Shown here: positions 1-11,812 of the stretch, one piece after another
Position numbering within the stretch: position 1 is the first letter of the stretch
Layout of the letters: every line of letters begins with the position of its first letter
Source: Calliphora vicina
Lineage: Eukaryota > Arthropoda > Insecta > Diptera > Calliphoridae
Reading direction: 5' to 3'
Assembly (NCBI RefSeq): GCF_958450345.1
Contig: NC_088780.1
Location: forward strand, 61,105,533 to 61,169,532
DNA length: 64,000 nucleotides
The notes under the pieces: model-generated
The model's input: only the letters and a program-made list of their open reading frames with translations
What the model was told of the DNA's origin: nothing
Databases searched by the model: none
Program-made: the position numbers and the translations under genes

Positions 1-110
1 TACAGCTCAATTATGAAAAAAAAATTCCGCGGGAGTTTTTTCTTTTTAACATAGAATTTGAATAGAAAAAATGAGAAAAGGGAAAAAACTCCCTGTTTTT
101 TTAACAATAT
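1..110. other. AT-rich left edge, no gene
   Basis: Short AT-rich flank. Its last four bases (107-110, ATAT) are the left copy of the target duplication of the solo LTR that follows. No coding or RNA signal seen. Confidence 0.5.
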
Positions 111-622
111 TGTTACGTTTTAACCTTTTCAAAACGTTGCTTTATTTCCTTTAAATAAACCGGATACTTTTGATTGCAAATAAAAACCGGTTAGTAGTTT
201 AAAAATTGTAACAATTATTTATTTATTTAAAATGTACAACAACAGAATTAAATAGTCTCTCAGTGTTTTTTATACACGTTTATAAATTCGCAGAAATACA
301 GACACACTTTATAATGTACACGAATTCACTTGAAAAATACTGCACACTTTAATTCGAATAGCGTCTCTGATAAACTGACTCACGACTGCAACCTCTGCCA
401 CTATTTATAACACTGCCATCTGCACTTTAACTGTCAAAGCTCGCAGCAAACATTCAGCATTGCCATACCTACGATCAATGATCAACTCAAAGCTTTTATT
501 CAATTTTAATAATGCCCACAGATATGTTACAGTTTGAGAGGTCCTGCTGTTTGAAAGCATTATGCTACTTTAAATCAGCCGTTAAAATCGTTACAATTGA
601 ATTCAATTACAATTTCGTAACA
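111..622 (-). mobile_element. Solo LTR of a gypsy-like retrotransposon
   Basis: The 512-bp unit opens with TGTTACG and closes with CGTAACA, the inverted ends expected of an LTR. It is flanked on both sides by ATAT (107-110 and 623-626), a 4-bp duplication typical of gypsy-like integrases. Read on the minus strand it has a TATAAATA box (402-409), then a leader, then AATAAA-type polyadenylation signals near 216-229, so the element pointed leftwards. No internal domain is present, so it is a solo LTR left by LTR-LTR recombination. A related LTR end lies at 7446, next to a SAP-type gag start, which suggests the family. LTR structure and duplication are seen directly; the family is inferred. Confidence 0.8.
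402..409 (-). promoter_or_regulatory. TATA box of the solo LTR
   Basis: TATAAATA on the minus strand, inside the LTR, upstream of the presumed R region and polyadenylation signals. This is the promoter position expected for an LTR reading leftwards. Confidence 0.5.
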
Positions 623-626
623 ATAT

Positions 627-2501
627 ATTAAATACTATTACATAACGTTGTAACAGTTCTAATTACACAGTCCAACAGCATTTTTGGAACAGAATAGCGA
701 CCCTATAATTCTGAAAGGACATGTTGAGTAGAGCATTTTTGAGCATTTTTTGCAAACTTATACACCAGCTGGTCTGAATTTTTTTTACAATGGGTCAAAG
801 TTTTCATTTTTTGATCGAAGGGAGCAGTATACTAACTGAAAAAAATGTTGTAAGTTAATATCTGAGAGAATTCTTATGGTAAGAGTTATATTATGGAATT
901 TTATGGGGATCATTTTTGTGGAAGATCTTAACCCTTTAGCTCCTCTCTTTAGGGGTCAATTTGACCCCAAAAAAAACGTGTGGCCTATTTATATATAAGA
1001 TGAAGATATGAATCAAGTTTGAACTAAATTAACATTAAGGTTTGCAGAAAAATACGATAAGTAATTTGGAGATTGCTATGTTTGGCTTTCCAAGTGGACA
1101 TTTCGCCGTTTGTGATAGTTTTGTTTGCGTAATATTGGTAATAGAAACTAAATTTTAGTTTATTACATATAAGACATTTAATTTCAACATGAAAAAAATA
1201 TAAAACAACGAATACTATTCAATAACATACATTTTTACAAGTTATTACAAATTGTTATTTGAAAAACGTTAATTTTTAAGATAACCCAAAATCGAAAATT
1301 GGTATTTTTATAATTTTAAACTATTATATTGGTAACGGTAATTGCAATTATTTCGGAGTAACGTTAGCCAATCTTAAGAGGAAAAAACAAGAACATGGGA
1401 ATTTGTGTGAGAAAAATTTATTTACAAATTGTTACTAGTTATTTTTTATACCCGTAAGAACTGTTTTGTATTTATGCTATTGTCTGTCTGGTTCCTGGTT
1501 TGTGTTTTAAATAATAAACAATAAAATTAACTTACTATTTTGGAAGCTTTATTTCAAATTTATAACTACAAATTTTAAAAATATAAACGTTACAAGATTT
1601 TACTGGGAAGGAAAATGATCAGAGCTATAATTTTTAAACAAATAGTAACAAATATTTATCTTTGAAACTGAAAACAAAACTGATTTCAAGGCACTTTATA
1701 TAAATTAGGAATAAATTAAAATTCGAAAGCAAACAGTGTGCTATTTTTTAAATATTGTTAAATTTTTAATAGAAATGTAACAATTTCCAATGGAGCAATC
1801 TCCGAATGGACATTGATTAATATTTGTTAAAAGCGTATGTGGGATTGACATATTTGACTGATCTCAAGAATTCATTAAATTAGAAAAGTTCACTAAAAAA
1901 AAGAGATTGCTAACCTTGCTTTAATACCCCTCATACATATATCCAATTCCTGGTTAAATAAAAATCACCGCAAGTGAAAATTGTCCATTGACAATAAAGT
2001 GATCGTATTCGGTCCAAATATCCCAGAGTCCACTGTGACAAACCTTTTATATTCATGACAATTTTAGACTATTTCTCTTATTGAAATCATGAAAAATTTA
2101 TTTACATGTGTAATTTTTTCTCGTATGTGTAATTTAGGCATGAGGCATGTGTAGTTTATAATTTTCTTGGTGGCAACACTGATTATGGATCAATATAAGA
2201 TTTTGTTCTTATTTCAAGTTATCTTACTCTTAATTAGAAGTTTAAGAATTAACTACTTGATTTAACTTCTCACTTGTACTTAAAACAAGATTTTCTTACT
2301 TAATTCAAGAATTTCGTTCTTGTTTTAAGAAAATTTCCGCTTGATTTTTTTAAACAATCCCGTTTATACTTGTTCTAAGTACAAATGAGTATGAATCGTA
2401 CTTAAATTTTTAAATACAATTATGGCTAAATTTGAGTAAAATAAACTTAAATTTAGAAAAATTCTTTCTGTGTGTAAATGAAGAGAATAATAATGAATCA
2501 T
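627..2501. other. AT-rich interval without a recognised gene
   Basis: No convincing protein or RNA gene. Only short chance open frames are present. The segment 2180-2470 is rich in short inverted motifs built on CTTGTTTTAAG and looks like decayed repeat sequence, but I could not define its ends. Confidence 0.5.
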
Positions 2502-3090
2502 TAGTAGTGTTCGCGTACTTGATAATTTGTAATAATTTGTAAAAATTATCACTGGAAGTTACGGGATTCCGTTCGTTTACATTTAAAAACTTGTAACGAG
2601 AGAACAAGAGAGTTTTAAAAGTGACAGTTCGTAGATAGAGATATTTGATATTTTTTACTGGACATTTTTTGTCCAGTAAAAAATATCAACATAAAAATAT
2701 GTATGGTTGCAAATACACTGGTGCATATTTCTATAAACACACTTAATTTTTTTCTGTATTTTTGTTATATCTTTGTTGTTCTCACCCATAAGCTAAATTT
2801 TACTTTTTTAATGAGAGACAACTTAACGGTACTTTTTGAAAGTAAACAAGTTTTTTTTTCTTATTCTTGTTATTTGCCTTAATTATGCGATTAAATGTTC
2901 TTGCTGCTATTTTAAGTGGAAGATTCGTATAAACGCAGACGTGAAATTTTTTTTTAAAAATGTTACTAAAAATAAAATATTATCAATTTTAGTTTTTTTC
3001 AACCAAAGGTACGTTTCTAATAGTAACATCTTTATTTACTGCAACTTTTTGTAGTTGAATCTATAAATTTCATCACTTTTAAAGATGCCC

Positions 3091-4063
3091 ATGGAACTTT
3101 TTTGTCCGATCAAGAAAAGATTCAAATTAAATTTTTTCACGACCAAGGATGTTCCAATAGAGAAATTGGACGTAAAATCGATCGTTCGGAAAGTGTGGTG
3201 CGAAATTTCATGAAGAAAGGTCAAAATTATGGAGTTCGCAAACCTACAAAGGGAAATACAAAACTAACAAGAAGACAACTTAGGGCCATTATTACAACTT
3301 GCCGTTATAGTTAAAGTTACCTTTAAGCGTACTTTTTTCTATTGCTTAAAGTTACCTTTAACTATAAAGGCAAGTTGTAATAATGGCCCTTAGTCTAATA
3401 AAACAAGAAGTAACCCGCAACAAATTGAATTCCACACAAACAAAGAATAAATTGAATCTTCCAGTGACATTTAACGAAACGATGAAAATATAAAATGAAA
3501 AAAATGTATACCAATGCTAAAAAAGCATCATAAAGAAAATCGTCAAAAATTCGCAAGAAAATATATGAAATGGACAGATGGAAAAAAGTAAATTTCTCTG
3601 ACGAAAAAAAAATTAATTTAGACGATCCTGACTCATACTCATGCTAATGGCACGATTTGGGATCAAACGAATTTCGGATGTCAAAACGTAATTTCGGTGG
3701 TGGCAGTGTTATGGTTTGGGGAGCGTTTTCTGCAGTTGGAAAGTCGAAAATATGTTTTGTTCCGACAAAAATGAATAGTGCGATTTATAACGAACTGTTG
3801 GAAGATGCTGCTTGTAGTCCGGATACATTGCCCATAAAGTTTATGCAAATAATGCCCAGAATGAAAGCTGAAACTAAGAATTAAACAAGTCTGGGAGGAA
3901 ATTGATTCCAATCTGCTTAAAAAATTAGTGGAATCAATGCCAGACCGTATTTTTGAAACAATCCATAACAAAGGATCATATTAACAATGCTGCAGTGGCC
4001 CATAAATTAAAGTGCGTTTATAGGAAAATACCCTTAAAAATGGCTGTTAATCTGGAAAATTAA
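3091..4063 (+). pseudogene. Tc1-like transposase, broken
   Basis: The N-terminal part reads as the helix-turn-helix of Tc1 transposases (LSDQEKIQIKFFHDQGCSNR and NREIGRKIDRS, then a GRPR-hook-like basic stretch). After a MITE insertion the frame resumes with WTDGKK and FSDEKK (first catalytic Asp). It continues with RNFGGGSVMVWGAFS, the usual segment between the first and second Asp. The second catalytic segment is shifted: FMQ is followed by a frame change where QDNAPVH-type residues are expected. The C-terminus (QVWEEIDSNLLKKLVESMP) is again recognisable and ends at a stop near 4061. Several stops and frameshifts plus the MITE show that it is dead. Confidence 0.85.
3283..3389. mobile_element. 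107-bp palindromic Harbinger-like MITE
   Basis: Near-perfect inverted repeats of about 46 bp starting GGGCCATTATTACAACTTGC fill almost the whole element. It is bordered by TTA on both sides (3280-3282, 3390-3392). A 3-bp TWA duplication with GGGCC/GGCCC ends is the PIF/Harbinger pattern; the assignment to that superfamily is inferred from ends and duplication only. It interrupts the Tc1 transposase between its DNA-binding and catalytic domains. Confidence 0.8.
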
Positions 4064-4163
4064 GTAAAAAAAATAAATAAAGTACAAATGTATTTTTTTT
4101 GTAAACAATATTTTAAGTGAAGTCTTAACTAATTTAATAAACAAATTTGTAGCCCCCTAAATA

Positions 4164-4943
4164 CACAGAAAGAATTATTGCTAAAATATTTTCAAACAAT
4201 CGCCTGTCTGAAACCAATTTTATTTTCTATTAATATTTTTATAGATTCTATTAATGTTTTTGTTTGATTTTTATTTTAATACAACACTTGGGATAAAATA
4301 ACAACACAAGCAAATAAATAGAGGTGTTTGTTGTTATCATGTGCATATTAGTCACATTGGGTAATTTCGTTTGCATGTGTGTTTTAATGATGTGTGGATA
4401 TAATTCTCATTTGGTTAAAAATATTTTATATATAAGTAGTTTTGGTTTTGCAAAGGCTTACAAAAATATGTGAATTGTCTGATAAACAGATAATAGCATT
4501 GTTTAATGTTTTTATTTTCTTTTCTTTACTTTTCTATTTTCTTTTTTTATTTGTAGTATTTTCTTATTTTTATTTTCTGACATTTTTATTTTTAACAAAT
4601 TTTTTTATTGGTACTATACCAATTTTGTTTAAAAATATTGTTTGAAACAGACAAACTTTTCACTGAATCAGTAAAACTAAGAAATTCCAGAAAACCAGAA
4701 TCGAATCAGTGAAATTTTTTTCTGTTTTAAACAAATATTTGTTTGAAATTGTGTGTAAATTCAAAAAACATTTTTATTCAGTAGCATATTTTTTTAATTG
4801 AAAAAATATTGTTTTTTTTCAATTAAATTTTTTCAAAATTTTGTGTTAGAATTTACAAATTTTGTGATAGGTCCTAATTCAAACAATATTTTGTCTGATT
4901 GGGTGAATTTCTTTATTGAATCAGAAATTTAATTCTTTCTGTG
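4164..4943. mobile_element. 780-bp MITE with CACAGAAAGAATT ends
   Basis: Terminal inverted repeat CACAGAAAGAATT at both ends, each bordered by TA (4162-4163, 4944-4945), indicating Tc1/mariner-type mobilisation. The right arm continues with a sequence that recurs, reversed, at 58470-58595. Inside are further sub-repeats built on AATCAGTGAAA/CAGACAAAC. No transposase is encoded. Confidence 0.75.
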
Positions 4944-5259
4944 TATGGTGATGTTTAATTTTTACAATCTTTTTAAAAAAAGTAGTGTGCTTTTTTTAGG
5001 AATATGCACCAGTGTATAAACAAAACTAAAAAGTTGAAAATTAATACAATTTACAAGCTTGCAAAGAAAATATGTAAAATAACACAATACAAACGTTTTG
5101 AATTGATTTATAATAAAATACAACTTATTTTTACAAATTGTTGTTCGCGTACTTTTTTTTAAATTTTTCAAATTGAGAGTAATTTGCTTTTACTCTCTAA
5201 AATAAAGTTACTGGATATTTTTTACTGGAAAGTACGCGAACACACCTATTATCGACATT

Positions 5260-5700
5260 GTTACCTGTAGAGTTTGAGGTTTCTTTAGTTTCAATGTGAT
5301 TTTGCTTTAAAGGAGGAATTTGAAACCAATGTCAGCAATCGTATTAGCGTTGTTTAATGACATAAACTCTTCTTCAAAAATATTGCATCACGACTTGTAG
5401 TTACACTCTTCTTTATTGGATCACATAATCGATATCCTTTCGATTCGTTGCAATAAACAATAAAAATCATCTCAGATTTTGCATCTAGTTTTCTTCTTTT
5501 TTGATCAGGAATGTGAACCATTACACTGCAACCGAATACATACTCGTATATGATTAAGATTTGGCTTTCTTCCATTCCATATTTCATCTGGAGATTTCTG
5601 TAAAACTCGATGTGGAATTCTATTCATCAAATAGGAAGAAGCGGCTAGCCAGAACATCATGAGAAAACTACACCAGACGATAAACTGTCTCACCAATCGA
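5260..5700 (-). pseudogene. Copia-type pol fragment (integrase C-terminal side)
   Basis: On the minus strand two overlapping frames read as the end of a copia-type integrase and the segment behind it. One has LMNRIPHRVLQKSPDEIWNG then RKPNLNHIRV; the other has YVFGCSVMVHIPDQKRRKLD, then ESKGYRLCDP and SRDAIFL. This matches the order in copia polyproteins between the integrase core and the reverse transcriptase. A frameshift separates the two, and neither LTR, gag nor RT is attached. The Tc1-like element's right end abuts it on the left and a LINE fragment on the right. Confidence 0.8.
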
Positions 5701-7335
5701 AAGTGTAACAGGAACCAACCAGTTGCTGATTGTAGCGGTGCGCTATTAACAAACAATGATGCACAGACACAAAGATGGAGAGAACATTTCGAATAAATTA
5801 GTAACATTACATCGGATGCAACTACTCATGACAACGAAATTGAAGACAACAGCCATGCAGAAAATATCCTAAGAATATCAAGCAGCCCCCCAATATAAGT
5901 GAGATTAAGGAGGCCATCGGGAAGTTAAGAAATAACAGGGCAGCATGTGAACATGGTTTACCAGCTGAAATTCTTCGGGTTGACATCGAAACCACAGCTG
6001 AACTTCTACGACCACACATCACATCAGTCTGGGAGGAGGAAAGGCTACCTCCAACTTGGAAGAATGGCATCATCGTTAAGTTACCGAAAAGTGGCGACTT
6101 GAAAGATTGCAACAACTGGAGAGGAATTACTCTGCTTAACACCATATACAAGATACTTAGCAGTCATAATACAGGGAAGGCTTCAAATTAAAATGGAGAA
6201 CATTCTACGTGATGAACAGGCAGGTTTCCGGCCAAACAGGAGCTGCGTAGATCTGGCCAACACTCTACACATTATAATAGAACAATCTCTAGAATGGCGT
6301 ACTCCCCTGATTTCAAGAAAACCTTCGATACCATCAGACGGACTGACATATGGAAAGCATTGAGAAGAAAAGGAGTACCGCAGGAAATAACTCGAATCAT
6401 CAGAGCTATGTACGAGAATGCAGAACTATCAGTTCTCCACAACGGAAATATAAGTCAACCATTTCACACAAACGCTGGAGTAAAACAAGGATGCCCCCTA
6501 TCACCTCTACTATTCACTATAGTGCTGGATGACATCATGAGCGAAGTTTGTTCAGAGAGAAGAGGAATAACATGGAGCCTCTCACGCCAACTCGAAGATT
6601 TGTACTATGCGGATGATATAATGAATGAATAGATGATTTGGAAAGATTAGCACGCAATGTTGGACTTGAGATAAATATCAAAAAACCAAAGCTATGAGAA
6701 TCCACAACGTTAGCACCGATAACATCATGCTACAAGGCCAAACAGTTGAATACGTGGAAAGCTTCTGCTATCTAGGCAGTACAGTATCAACAAATGGCGG
6801 CGCTGAAACCGACGTAAATAACAGGCTCAGTAAAGCGAGAGCGGCATTAGGAAGACTACAACCAGTATGGAGAAACTCACAGATATCCAGACGTACCAAG
6901 CTTAGAATATTCAACGCATGTGTAAAGTCTACTCCGCTGTACGGAAGTGAAACTTGGTTATTATCGAACACCATCACGCAAAAACTACAGGTATTCATTA
7001 ACAAGTGCCTCAGAATCATATGCAGAATATTCTGGCCAAACAACATCAGCAATACGGAGCTCTGGAACCTCACCAACGAGGAACCCATACTAACATAAAT
7101 AAAACGTAGGAAATGGAGGTGGATCGGCCATACTATCAGAAAGAATCCTGACAGTATAACAAGGATGGCGCTAGAGTGGAACCCTCAAGGTTCAAGAAGC
7201 CGTGGTCGTCCAAACAATACATGGATCTAGGACAGTGCAATCTTACATGGGAAGATGCGAAAACAACTGCAACAAATCGTGTAAGATGGAGATGCTTTGT
7301 GGAAGCCATATGCTCCCAAGAGGAGTAATGGAAAA
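5695..7335 (+). pseudogene. Non-LTR retrotransposon endonuclease-RT fragment
   Basis: Plus-strand reverse transcriptase of a LINE, in several frames. In order: a linker ending PPTWKNGIIVKLPKSGDL, CNNWRGITLLNTIYKIL, a fingers/palm part, KQGCPLSPLLFTIVLDDIM, the catalytic YYADDI (about 6602-6620), YLGSTVSTNGGA, then TKLRIFNACVKS with YGSETWLL. The C-terminal tail has KWRWIGHTIRKNPDS and EWNPQGSRSRGRP. The RT active-site motif is present, but frameshifts and stops split the ORF (for example near 6170 and 6632), and the N-terminal endonuclease is absent. The tail style is common in endonuclease-RT elements of many animals; I do not assign a clade. Confidence 0.8.
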
Positions 7336-7560
7336 AAAACTTGCTGTCGGTACCTCCAACTTACATAATTCTCTCTTGAATTGTTCAACATTAAACTCTT
7401 CAAACTTCATGCTTATTATTTTGCAATCCATCTTCTGACACCAATTGTTACGTTTTTAACTTTTATTTATTTCCTTTAAATAAATATAATTATTTTGATT
7501 ACAAATAAAAGTATTATAAAAACTTGAATAATGACCACGTAAAAAATTCTCACAACGTAC
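7336..7560 (-). mobile_element. 5' end of a SAP-gag LTR retrotransposon (LTR edge, PBS, gag start)
   Basis: Read leftwards: an LTR edge ending CGTAACA (junction at 7446), a short primer-binding-site-like stretch (7436-7445, reversed TTGGTGTCA), then an ORF starting at 7431 with MDCKIISMKFEEFNVEQFKR and continuing ELCKLEVPTAS. That N-terminus resembles the SAP-like module that opens gag in some gypsy-like elements. The LTR portion matches the edge of the solo LTR at 111-622 (TGTTACGTTTT, then TTTATTTCCTTTAAATAAA), so both belong to related families. The gag is cut after about 30 residues at the junction with the LINE fragment, and the far LTR edge fades after 7560. Confidence 0.65.
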
Positions 7561-7934
7561 AACCGTTTTATCAAAGAATTAAAGCAAAACTATTTTAAGT
7601 TTACTTCTTTTTTTCATTTAATTTTTGAATTTTTTTGTATTTGATGTTTTGTCTTTGGAATATGAGTTTTTTAACGGTATTTTGTACTACGTTTGTAGCA
7701 ACAAAAAGAAGGGAGCATAATGTCTTCCTGAGAAAGCAAGCGAGCATGAGTACTGGATCTAAAAAAGGTCTACAGTGGCTCACAGCTTATTTCGTGCATA
7801 TGATTTTTTATAAAAGATTTCGTTATATTTTTATAATTATCTGACATATTAAAAAAGAACACCGACAAATATTTGAAAATATGGTATTATTTATTGTATT
7901 AACAAAAAAAATTAAAAACAATTCATTTATTAAA

Positions 7935-8541
7935 ACAAGTAAGACCATATAATACCCTACACCAAGTAAATGAGTAAAAATATTTTTCTATTAAAATATA
8001 AATAATTTATATTCGTGAGTGATTTTCGGAAGTGGTCCTTATATGGGAGCTATGACCAATTATGGACCAATAACCATAAAATTAGGTCGTGTGATTTATG
8101 TCTATATGAAAGTTATTTATGTTAAATTTTTAATTGATTTTCGGAAGCGGGTCAATATGGGAGCTATGACTAATTATGGACCGATAGTAACAAAATTTGG
8201 TGACATGAATTTTGTATATATAAAACTTATTTGGAGCGAAATTTGTGTAGATACATATATAAATTAAATACTTATGACCGATAAAGTCCAATTTCGGGAG
8301 GACATTTGTATGGGGACTAGGTGAAATAATGGACCGATTTCAATCAGTTTCAATAGGCTTCGTCCTTGGGCCGAAAAAATAATATGTACCAAATTTTATC
8401 GAAATATCTTCAAAATTGCGACCTGTACTCTGCGCACAAGGTTTACATGGATAGCCAGCCAGACGGACGGATATTTTTGGGCGTTACACCCATCTGCACA
8501 AACGCATTATACCCTCCCCACTATGGTGGTGTAGGGTATAA
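7935..8541 (+). mobile_element. Family-A interspersed repeat (DINE/Helentron-like)
   Basis: Starts with AAAACAAGTAAG and ATAATACCCTACAC, ends with CCCCACTATGGTGGTGTAGG and GTATA. The body contains modules built on GGGAGCTATGACYAATTATG, then a constant block with CAATAGGCTTCGTCCTTGGG, then CAGCCAGCCAGACGGACGGA-like sequence. The GGTCGG hairpin usually found at the left end is deleted here. Recurs at 10.8, 22.2, 28.6, 33.8 and 51.8 kb. The resemblance to mini-me/DINE-1 is architectural (hairpin near the start, subterminal inverted TACCCTACAC/GTGTAGGGTA, GACG-type run). No protein is encoded. Confidence 0.75.
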
Positions 8542-8689
8542 ATATTTAACATAAAAACGAAATTTCAAGAAAAATAACCTCACAGCTTATTTCGTGCACA
8601 TATTAAATTACTAAATTAATTTATTACGAACAATAAATTAAAACAATTTTATTCATAGTTTAAAGAAAACTAATATTTTGAGCGATATC

Positions 8690-9175
8690 CCTTTTGTTTT
8701 AAAACTGATTTAAGTCTAGATTGCATAGAGTTAACCAGTTTTATACACAAAAACTGGTTAACTCTATCCGTCGTTATCTTCTGCCATTCATGTTGGAGTG
8801 CATTTTTTAAGTCCTGCTTATTATTTATCTGATGTTTTCCAATATTTATCTCAAGAAAACTCCAAAAATTCTCAATAACATTGATATTTGGTGGTTAACC
8901 TGGAGTTTTAAAGATGTTGGGACAGTTAAAAATAAGCCATGTTCATAGAAGTTGCGACGTATGCTTTGAGTGATTGTCCTGTTATATCCTAAAATCGTCT
9001 CATATACCCAATTTCTCAGCACTTTGCAATAAACTATTTTTCAATAAGTTAAAATATACATTTTTGTTCATAGTGTCATCGATAAATACTTAATTCCCGA
9101 CCCCAGTTGACGACATGCTTCTCCACACCATGACATGGCCTCCATTGTGTTTACAGAGCCACGTAGATTTTTTTA
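8690..9175 (-). pseudogene. Tc1-like transposase C-terminal part, broken
   Basis: The minus strand reads GGHVMVW, then STGVGN, FIDDTMNKNVYFNLL, LQSAEKLG, a damaged second catalytic region, EINIGKHQINNKQDLKNAL-like sequence, HEWQKITTDRVNQF and SMQSRLKSVLKQKGY. This is the central and C-terminal part of a Tc1-type DDE transposase. The N-terminal DNA-binding domain is absent, and there are several stops and shifts. The segment 8725-8765 also contains a short palindrome (GAGTTAACCAGTTTT reversed around CAAAAACTGG). Confidence 0.75.
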
Positions 9176-10582
9176 TCTAACGCTAGTAAGTAACATTATG
9201 AACAATATTCAAGGATTTTATTAAATTATCGAATAATAATTGTTAGGTGTTAATCGTTCGAATAATCGAAGAAATTTTGAAAACTCATCGACTATTCGCT
9301 CTTTTTGATCAAAATGAAACTATTGTGCATAATTGACAACTTAAAAAATAATACATAATCACAAAAATCTTTTTCATACAAGCCAAAGCTGAATTAAAAA
9401 AATCAGATATAAACCTGCGTTCAAAAATGATTTAGTCCATTTTACTACAATCCCCTAAAACTCAAACTGTGTTATTTAACGTTTGTGCTGTGTTTGTTTA
9501 ATTTTTGTTTTATGAAAAAGAGTTTAGAGTCTAAACTTTAGAGAATTGAAGCCCGTGTTTTTGTGAATGTTTAATTGAATTAATTCTGTTTATTTAACTG
9601 TGAGTGAACTGTACTTGTAGTCATAAAGAAGGGATAATAAAAAGAAAAAAAAACTTAAATGCTTCAACTGAAACACTGAAATCTTTTGTGCAACATATAC
9701 ACATACAAAATTTGAATATTCAACAATGGGTATGACAATAAAGTGTCTTGTGTATTAGGATTTTTCAAAAACGTAACTAAAATAAAATTCTAGTAAAACA
9801 AAAGAATGAAATACATAAAAAGTTTGAAAACAATTTCATAATAAATATGCATATATTTATATCTGAGTTACTGTCTGCATTAGGGTGGTCATTAAAATAC
9901 ACTTCTGCGATTTTCTGTTCTCCTTAGGTTTCAAACTGTTCGTGGGCCCTCATAGTTTTAGAGGGGCCATGGTAATTTTGTATTTGTTTTATATACATAT
10001 CGTCATCTTAAATGAAAACGGCGTAACTACACAAAAATTTTAAATACATTTTTTATACATTATTGTTCGCATTATCGAACTACATATTCACGCAAAATTT
10101 TAACACCTACAATCAAACACGGCGACGTTATTAAAGAACGTTCATGTTCATGTATTTCTTAATGCAAAAAGGTGTAAATACACTTTCTTATGAATAAAAT
10201 ACAAGACAAACATATATCTGTTAATACTACAGTAATTAACGGTGCTTGAATTTATAGCCATTTACAAAATTCTTATATGTTAAAAATTTTAGTACCTATA
10301 CGTTTTTCACTTCTCCTGTACAATAAATAAAAGTGTATATATATTTTTTATATTAAATGCAATTGCAAATAATATTTAATTCAATTAACTGTAAATTTAA
10401 GAGAAACTGTAAGTTTAAGAGAGAAGTTGTGGAAGTGATTTCATATGAGGATTATTATGGCGACGGGAAACAACGTTGATGGCGTGGTCTTGTAAATAAT
10501 TATGCCAGTGAAATACACAGTTTTTCATCAGCAAGATCAGACTTCGGCAACACTCTTTACCATCTGAACGAATGCTATCTTG
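9176..10582. other. No gene recognised
   Basis: AT-rich. It has no coherent protein frame and no clear terminal repeats with target duplications. Confidence 0.5.
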
Positions 10583-10799
10583 GCGTCGCACAGTGGCTCA
10601 TTTTCGTTTTTCATCGGCCAAAACTCGGTAACTTTTGAACCGATAGAGACATTTTAGAAATTTTGTTTTGGTGGAATTTTTCTCCAGTTTTAGTTTCATT
10701 AAAATCGGTTCAGCAGTTGTTGCGCAATTTAAGGTTAAAGTTGAACTTTTAATTTTTGTATAGCATTTAGTATGAAAATGCAGTTATCAGCAGATAAAA

Positions 10800-11325
10800 A
10801 CAAGTAAGGAAGTATGTTCGGTATATAATACCCTACATTATAATTTATTTTCGTGAATGATTTTCAGAAGAGGGCATTATATGGGAGCTCTGACTAATAA
10901 TGGACCTTTCGCCATGAAATTAGGTCGTGTGATTTACGTCTATATGGAAGTTATTTCTATTGAATTTTGTGTTTATACCAACATTTTTAAGAGATTTATG
11001 CTTGTTAATGTGATTTTCGGAAGCGGGTCTTATATGGGAGCTATGACTAATTATGGATCGATCATCATAAAATTAGGTGACATTAATTCGGTTTATATAA
11101 AACTTATTTGGAAAAAAAATTGTGTACATACATATATAAATTAACCATTTACCAAAATTATCATTTTGGGAGAACATTTGTGTGGGTGCTAGGTGAAATG
11201 GTGGACCGATTTCAGTCATTTTCAATAGACTTCGTCCTCGGGCCAAAAAAAATGTATGTACCAAATTTTATCGTAATATCTTCAAAATTACGACTTGTAC
11301 TTTCCGCCAGTCATATGAACAAGTA
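10800..11325 (+). mobile_element. Family-A repeat captured in the composite element
   Basis: AAAACAAGTAAGGAAGTATG, then ATAATACCCTACA, two GGGAGCT..ATTATGG modules, and the CTTCGTCCTCGGGCC block. It stops before the usual GACGGACG tail. The same truncated version lies in the copy at 28.6 kb. Confidence 0.7.
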
Positions 11326-11812
11326 AAATAAAAATAGAAAAAAAATTGGGAGTAATTTCATTCAAATGAAAAAAAGTGTTCAACAAACAGGTCAATGAGT
11401 ATATATACGCCTAAAGAGGACACCTTGGACTTTCTCCTGGTAGTAAAATTTGTTTAACCCCTTTTGACCCTAAGCACTTTTATTCCACTGAAATTCAAAT
11501 TTGGCTAAAATATAGTACCTGAAAAAAAAAATTCATAACACATAAGGTATAAACGGTACAATGACAAATCAGATCAGCTCTTAAAGACTATTATCCTACC
11601 AACATAACAAAAGAAAAATCATCCAATTATCTATAATAGTTTGCGAGTAATGATAATTTACTTCCGATCAAATTTACAAAAATCACATTTTTTATAAATT
11701 GACATAAAATATTTGACTTTAACAGCATACCACGCACACAATTGACAATATTTTTATCTAATTTTTTTTTGGCTACTTTAGTTTCAATGTGTTTACTATT
11801 GAATGGCATTAA

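Larger units (their letters stand above)
2504..5246 (+). mobile_element. Tc1-like DNA transposon, degenerate, with nested MITEs
   Basis: Both ends carry the same inverted terminal sequence with core GTGTTCGCGTACTT (2507-2520 and, reversed, 5230-5243), each bordered by TA (2502-2503 and 5247-5248), the Tc1/mariner target. Internal inverted segments also match: ACACTGGTGCATAT occurs near 2717 and reversed near 5003, so the inverted repeats are long. Between them lies a broken Tc1-type transposase on the plus strand. A 107-bp Harbinger-like MITE and a 780-bp TA-flanked MITE sit inside; without them the copy is about 1.85 kb, normal for the superfamily with long inverted repeats. Confidence 0.85.
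7773..9175 (-). mobile_element. Tc1-like transposon with IR/DR end, truncated
   Basis: The left end begins CAGTGGCTCACAGC after TA (7771-7772). The motif CACAGCTTATTTCGTGCA occurs twice, at about 7782 and 8581, in the same direction. Without the family-A insertion the two are roughly 190 bp apart, the spacing of outer and inner direct repeats in IR/DR-type Tc1 elements. A decayed transposase on the minus strand follows. The right end is missing. Confidence 0.7.

Noticed and set aside
4442..4645. Phe-rich small membrane-like frame
   Set aside because: Falls in AT-rich MITE interior; composition explains it.
9240..10115. TAGGTGTTAA at both ends as a transposon
   Set aside because: Only 10 bp match, and the flanking 8 bp differ; arms beyond the tip do not pair.
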